Assembly: GCA_016193045.1 (NCBI GenBank)
Contig: JACPSW010000004.1
Location: 1 to 34,377, forward strand
DNA from: Candidatus Rokuibacteriota bacterium
GTDB lineage: Bacteria > Methylomirabilota > Methylomirabilia > Rokubacteriales > CSP1-6
DNA: 34,377 nucleotides
Direction of reading: 5' to 3'
A program made the position numbers and the translations under genes. Under the pieces are notes generated by a model that saw nothing but the letters and a program-made list of their open reading frames with translations, was not told the DNA's origin and ran no database searches. This document shows, in pieces, positions 30,556 through 34,377 of the stretch. Numbering within the stretch: position 1 is the stretch's first letter; every line of letters starts with the position of its first letter.

Positions 30556-32201
30556 GACTTGGCCCCCCGCACCACCCTCGGCCCGTGCCCCGTCTCGAGC
30601 AAGGTCGTGCCCTTGCGCATCGCGACGTGAACGGTCTTCTGACGGCGGCGGACCCGGGGAGGAGCGACGAGTTCCTCCGGCGGCCGGCCCGCCTTGACCG
30701 ACCGGGGGGGTTGAAGAGTCTTGCGGCGATTCGCCATGGGCGCTCCTCTCGTGGGGAGCCGTTTCGCGCTGATCTCGGGAGCGGCGCGGCCGGCCCGCCG
30801 GCCCGCCGGCGCCACTTCCGTCGCCTCCACCTCCGCTTCCAGGGACCGCTGCAGCAAGAGCAGGCGGTCGCTGTACGCGACGGGATAGGGCGCCGCCTTC
30901 CGGAGCCGGCGAACCTCTTCCGGCAGGGCGGCGATCTGCGCGGCGCAGTAGTCGCGGACCGCGGTGAGCGGGGGGTGAGGTGCCAGGAGGCGGCCGCCTT
31001 CCATGACCGTCCGCAGGAGGAACTCCGCCTCGCCGCGTGGGAACCGCTCCTCCTTCAGGGCGATGCGGTCACCGACGAACCGGCCGTCGCGCCCCAGAAA
31101 CCGGTACACCTGCTTCCGGCCCGTCCAGGTGGCCTTGCCGGCGCTCGTCTTGAGGACGCGGCGCCCCTCGTATTCCACCAGCTTGTAGGCCATGTCCAGG
31201 TAGGGAGCGTCGGCGGACACGTCCATGCGCGTGCCCACGCCGAAGGCGTCGATGGGGGCGCCCGCCGCCAGAAAGCGATCCATGCTGTCTTCGTCCAGGC
31301 CCCCGCTGACGAAGATCTTCACGTACCCGAGCCCCGCCCGATCGAGGACCCGCCGGACCTCCTTGCTCAGGGCGACGATGTCGCCGCTGTCCAAGCGCAC
31401 ACCCGCCAGCCGGTGACCCCGCGCTTCCATCTCCTTCGCCACCTCCACCGCCTTCCCGGCCGCGGCCACGGTGTCGTAGGTGTCGATGAGCAGGATGGTG
31501 TGGGCCGGGAAGGCGCGGGCGAAGGCGCGGAAGGCGTCGATCTCGTGGGGGAAGGCCGAGACGTAGGAGTGGGCCATGGTTCCCGTCGGTGGGATCCCGT
31601 AAAAGAGGCCCGCCAGGACGTTGCTGCTCATGGGAGCGCCGGCGATAAACGCGCACCGGGCCGCCTTCATCCCGGCGTCGATGCCATGGGTGCGCCGCAG
31701 GCCGAATTCGACGACGGGGCGCCCCCGGGCGGCGAGGACCGAGCGGGCGGCCTTGCTCGTGAGGAGCGTCTGGAAGTGGATCAGGTTGAGGACGGCCGTC
31801 TCGACGATCTGAGCCTCGATGATCGGGGCGGTGACCTCGAGCAGCGGCTCGTCCTTGAAGACCACGGTGCCCTCCGGAACCGCGCGCACCTCGCCGGTGA
31901 AGCGGAGGCCGCCCAGGAAATCCAGGAACTCCGCATCGAAGCGGCCGAGGGAGGCGAGGTACCGGATGGCGGGGCGCGTCACGCGGAAGTCCCGGAGGTA
32001 GTTCAGGACGTCCTCGAGGCCGGCGGCCGCGAGGAAGGAGCGCTCTTCCGGCAGCTTCCGCGCGAAGAGGCTGAACGTGGCGAGGCCGTTCATCCCCTCC
32101 CGGAGATACGACGCGGCCATGGTGATCTGGTAGAGATCGGTGAAGAGCGCCGCGTCCCGCGTCGCGAGGGGACCGGAGACGAAGGTCCCGTGCACCGTCA
32201 T
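30534..32201 (-). CDS. pncB: Nicotinate phosphoribosyltransferase with basic C-terminal extension
   Basis: Makes nicotinate mononucleotide from nicotinate and PRPP in NAD salvage. The protein has 555 residues. Core motifs are ALFTDLYQITMAASYL (about 15-30), FGLRRTHGIDAGM, GTMAHSYVSAF, LIDTYDTVAAA and VRLDSGDIVAL, with VFVSGGLDE-like FVSGGLDEDS. The core ends near residue 460; about 95 further residues are Arg/Lys-rich and end SPKVKKR. Inside this tail, ATG 30737 follows GAGGAG at good spacing, so a 67-residue basic protein may also be made from the same frame. ATG 32201 overlaps the stop of the AI-2E gene (ATGA). Confidence 0.9.
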   Translation of the reverse strand: MTVHGTFVSGPLATRDAALFTDLYQITMAASYLREGMNGLATFSLFARKLPEERSFLAAAGLEDVLNYLRDFRVTRPAIRYLASLGRFDAEFLDFLGGLRFTGEVRAVPEGTVVFKDEPLLEVTAPIIEAQIVETAVLNLIHFQTLLTSKAARSVLAARGRPVVEFGLRRTHGIDAGMKAARCAFIAGAPMSSNVLAGLFYGIPPTGTMAHSYVSAFPHEIDAFRAFARAFPAHTILLIDTYDTVAAAGKAVEVAKEMEARGHRLAGVRLDSGDIVALSKEVRRVLDRAGLGYVKIFVSGGLDEDSMDRFLAAGAPIDAFGVGTRMDVSADAPYLDMAYKLVEYEGRRVLKTSAGKATWTGRKQVYRFLGRDGRFVGDRIALKEERFPRGEAEFLLRTVMEGGRLLAPHPPLTAVRDYCAAQIAALPEEVRRLRKAAPYPVAYSDRLLLLQRSLEAEVEATEVAPAGRRAGRAAPEISAKRLPTRGAPMANRRKTLQPPRSVKAGRPPEELVAPPRVRRRQKTVHVAMRKGTTLLETGHGPRVVRGAKSPKVKKR

Positions 32202-33265
32202 CGCGCCCCGGCCCCCCCGGACTCCACCTCCGCCCACTCGCGCCACAGCCCCAGGAGCAGGGTGATCGTGATCGGCCCGAGGAAGAGGCCGAGGGAGCCG
32301 AAGGTCGCGAGACCACCCAGCACGCCGAAGAAGATCAGGAGGAACGGCACCCGCGTCGCGCCGCTGATGAACCAGGTGCGGATCACATTGTCCACCGTGC
32401 TGACGACGAGGGTTCCCCAGGCCAGGAGAAGGAATCCGGCGAGGGGGCGCCCCTGGGCGAAGAGCCAGGCGCTGGCCGGCACGTACACCATGGGCGCGCC
32501 GAAGGGAATCAGGGCCAGGAGCGTAGTGGCCGCGCCCAGGAGGGCGGGGGCCCCGAGCCCTGCCACCCAGTACCCCAGCATCGCCAGCCCGCCCTGGGCG
32601 AGGGCGGTGAGGAGCATGCCGTACATGACCGCGCGCACCGTCTCCCCCAGCGGGGCGAACATGGCGTGCACGCGCTCGCCGGCGAGCCGCCGCGCCACAC
32701 GCTGGATCTGCGGGAGCAGCGCGTCACCGTGACGGTAGAGGAAGAAGAGGCTCAGCAGGGCCACGCCCGCTCCGGCCAGGTTCCGCGCCAGGCCGCCCGC
32801 CATTCCCGCGATGCTCTGCGCCCACGGGCCCGCCTGGCCGCTCACCCACCCTCGCAGAGCTGCCGGGTCCGCCAGCACAGCCTCGACCCGTTCGGCGAGC
32901 AGGGGCCCGATCCAGGGGATCTGCCTCGCCCACTCGGGCAGGGGCGGCCGCGGGCCCGCGGCGGCCCACGCCCGGAGATCGTGCAGGGCCTGCTGGACCT
33001 CCGACGCCAGGGCCAGCAATACGGTCACGCCGGGGCCGACGAAGACCAGCACCATGAGAACCGTCATGGTCAGCGCCGCCCACGCCGTGCGCCCCTTGAG
33101 GCCTCGCTCCACCCTGCGGAAGAGGGGCCAGGTCGCATAGACCAGGATGGCGGCCCACGCCACGGGGACCAGGAACGGACGCAGGACGGCGAGCGCCAGG
33201 GCGACCAGGAGCGCCAGCGCCCCCAGCTGGACCCACCGCTGTCCGCTCGAGATCTCCGCGTTCAT
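32198..33265 (-). CDS. AI-2E family (YdiK/PerM-like) transporter
   Basis: A 355-residue membrane protein with about seven to eight hydrophobic segments. N-terminal pair LGALALLVALALAVLRPFLV and VAWAAILVYATWPLF, a central soluble part with LPEWARQIPWIGPL (about 115-130), and C-terminal ALIPFGAPMVYVPAS and FGVLGGLATFGSLGLFLGP, which is the family signature. Members transport various solutes; the substrate is unknown. ATG 33265 with AGGGGAGG just before it is the start. The gene is translationally coupled to the NAPRTase gene. Confidence 0.9.
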   Translation of the reverse strand: MNAEISSGQRWVQLGALALLVALALAVLRPFLVPVAWAAILVYATWPLFRRVERGLKGRTAWAALTMTVLMVLVFVGPGVTVLLALASEVQQALHDLRAWAAAGPRPPLPEWARQIPWIGPLLAERVEAVLADPAALRGWVSGQAGPWAQSIAGMAGGLARNLAGAGVALLSLFFLYRHGDALLPQIQRVARRLAGERVHAMFAPLGETVRAVMYGMLLTALAQGGLAMLGYWVAGLGAPALLGAATTLLALIPFGAPMVYVPASAWLFAQGRPLAGFLLLAWGTLVVSTVDNVIRTWFISGATRVPFLLIFFGVLGGLATFGSLGLFLGPITITLLLGLWREWAEVESGGAGAR

Positions 33266-33299
33266 GACCTCCCCTGGCTGGCGAGCAGCCGGCGCCCTC

Positions 33300-33953
33300 T
33301 CACTCGGCGTCCGTCGCGCCGCCGGAGCGCCGGACCTGGTACATGACATTGCCGGCGGTGATGGCGTAGAGGGGCGTGATCGGAACGCCCGCGGCCCGGA
33401 GCACCCTGGCCGTCCAGGTGTTGCAGGTCCTCCAAAGGTAGTACGTTTCCCGGGCCACGTAAAACCGGCTGACCGGCGCCTGGCCCGGCCCCAGCGGCAT
33501 CGCGCGGCCCGCGGCGTCCCGCGCGTAGGCGTCCTCGATGAAGGCCGAGAGGCGTTCAAGGCCCCGCGCGGAGACCCCGAGCTCGACGACGTCGCTTCCC
33601 GGGAACGCGCGCCCCACGGCCCCGTTGAACCCGACCACGTGGAGGACGCTCGCCCTCGACCAGACCGCGGCGCGCAGCGCAAGGCCCGAGGTCCCTTCCT
33701 GGGCCTGGTAGAAGTCCCGGTCCCCCCAGCCGACCTCGACGAACTCGGAGCCGGCGAAGTCGCCGTGCTCGGGCCAGAGCCCGGGGGGCACGTCCGCCCG
33801 TCGGACGGCGATGCCCGTGTGCCACCCGTGGCTCAGCACGTACACGGACACTGCCGCCTCGCCCGGCCGGGGCGGGTACAGGCCCCGGATGGGGCCGGCG
33901 CAGCCGGCGGCAAGGACCAGGGCCGAGAGCGCGACGAGGACCCTAGCGCGCAT
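33300..33953 (-). CDS. DUF2459 lipoprotein
   Basis: A 217-residue protein with a lipoprotein signal (LVALSALVLAAGC, lipobox LAAG-C at about 17). The mature part shows the DUF2459 pattern: VYVLSHGWHTGIAVRRADVP, FVEVGWGDRDFYQAQ, LHVVGFNG, and a C-terminal YYLWRTCNTWTARVLRAAG. The function of the domain is unknown; its Cys, His and Asn suggest a papain/NlpC-like fold (inference). The only usable start, ATG 33953, is formed by the end of the inverted-repeat element at 33950-34010 (AATAATGCGCG), so the element has supplied or replaced the start. Confidence 0.85.
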   Translation of the reverse strand: MRARVLVALSALVLAAGCAGPIRGLYPPRPGEAAVSVYVLSHGWHTGIAVRRADVPPGLWPEHGDFAGSEFVEVGWGDRDFYQAQEGTSGLALRAAVWSRASVLHVVGFNGAVGRAFPGSDVVELGVSARGLERLSAFIEDAYARDAAGRAMPLGPGQAPVSRFYVARETYYLWRTCNTWTARVLRAAGVPITPLYAITAGNVMYQVRRSGGATDAE

Positions 33954-34010
33954 TATTCACGAACGGCGGCGGCCCGCCCCGTACACTCGACGATGGTTCG
34001 TGAATAATGC
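33950..34010. mobile_element. Short 61-bp inverted-repeat element, copy C
   Basis: Perfect 15-bp ends GCATTATTCACGAAC (33950-33964) and GTTCGTGAATAATGC (33996-34010) enclose 31 bases. These include CCCGCCCCGTACACTCGACG, close to the inner end of copies A and B, so this is an internally deleted member. It separates the DUF2459 gene from the universal stress gene and provides the ATG of the former. Confidence 0.85.
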
Positions 34011-34038
34011 GGGTTACAGGGGCCGGACGGGCCCGGCC

Positions 34039-34377
34039 TCATCGGCCCCGCCCGCGGGCGAGCACGACGGGCACGGACGACTTGCGGAGCACGGCCTCGG
34101 CCACGCTCCCCATGAGGAGGCGCCGGAGCCCGCTCCGGCCGTGGGTGGAGAGAGCGATCAGAGCGACGCCCTCCGCGCGCGCCCGGTCAACGATGATGGC
34201 GGCGGGATCGCCCGCGCGCACCACGGTCCGGGCGGCGATGCGCCGGCGCGCGAGCCGGGCCCGGATCCGCTCCAGGTACCGCTCGGCTTCGGCCCGTTGG
34301 TCCGCGATCGTCCGGAGAGCGGCCGACTCGTCGAGCCGGAGCAGTGTCCCCGGCTTGACCGGGGCCACCACCTGGAG
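34039..34377 (-). CDS. Universal stress protein (UspA family), 5' end beyond the window
   Basis: The C-terminal 112 residues of a Usp protein; the frame stays open to the window edge ([13 protein letters not shown]), so the N-terminus is missing. The ATP-binding type motif [20 protein letters not shown] then [14 protein letters not shown] is complete. Such proteins help survival under stress; no particular role can be assigned. Confidence 0.85.
   Translation of the reverse strand, partial: LQVVAPVKPGTLLRLDESAALRTIADQRAEAERYLERIRARLARRRIAARTVVRAGDPAAIIVDRARAEGVALIALSTHGRSGLRRLLMGSVAEAVLRKSSVPVVLARGRGR

Noticed and set aside
30510..32732. Long plus-strand frame opposite NAPRTase and the AI-2E gene
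   Set aside because: Same reason: it mirrors real genes on the minus strand and shows no recognisable domain.

Overview
The window is a GC-rich (about 70 %), gene-dense bacterial chromosome segment with about 37 protein genes, mostly in short same-strand runs. No ribosomal marker is present, so taxonomy is inference. The mix of UGSC selenoproteins, an actinobacterial-type Pup, isocitrate lyase/PEP-mutase and carbamoylase genes and many two-component-free catabolic genes resembles uncultured soil lineages such as Candidatus Rokubacteria/Methylomirabilota.

The strongest theme is selenium. At 223-4193 (minus strand) lie a LysR regulator of the selenium-associated type, selenophosphate synthetase SelD, and the binding protein and ATPase of a putative selenate ABC importer. 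SelD is itself a selenoprotein: an in-frame TGA at 3085-3087 occupies the catalytic Cys position, so an uninterrupted reading frame misses its first 29 residues. Two further selenoproteins of the UGSC family were found by reading through in-frame TGA codons. UGSC1 (13404-13931) is a stand-alone small protein, translationally coupled to a larger partner that is split or broken in two pieces (13931-14934). UGSC2 (22192-23778) is one 528-residue protein in which the small selenodomain is fused to the same large domain. In both, a 9-bp hairpin with a GU-purine triloop begins exactly 11 nt after the UGA, and the two stems differ by compensatory changes. These are convincing bacterial SECIS elements, and the fusion implies that the separate proteins form a complex.

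Other regions: 4260-5648 holds an FmdB-type zinc ribbon, a Pup (prokaryotic ubiquitin-like protein) far from any proteasome gene, dCTP deaminase and a CxxC protein. 5885-9564 holds homoserine kinase, CcdA, a TlpA-like thioredoxin, an anti-sigma factor and an ECF sigma factor. 9687-12362 (plus strand) has a decarboxylating dehydrogenase and an amidase. 15007-19104 is a 1365-residue regulator joining a sigma54-type AAA+ domain and Fis-like HTH to a degenerate cyclase domain, a second ATPase and TPR-like repeats. 19111-21812 is a compact operon with its own promoter: a zinc metallopeptidase, an ATP-grasp ligase and two related small proteins of 54 and 56 residues. 23810-34377 is mainly catabolic and housekeeping: MFS transporter, thioesterase, Nudix hydrolase, carbamoylase, PEP mutase/isocitrate lyase, LysR, hydrolase, nicotinate phosphoribosyltransferase, AI-2E transporter, DUF2459 lipoprotein and a truncated universal stress protein.

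Mobile-type DNA is present as a family of small inverted-repeat elements (ends GCATTATTCACGAAC) at 172-252, 29400-29599 and 33950-34010. They abut or provide gene ends: the tail of the ABC ATPase, the end of a LysR gene and the start codon of a lipoprotein. Several genes have a -10 box only 6-8 nt before the start codon, which suggests leaderless mRNAs. No stretch above 300 bases lacks a gene.
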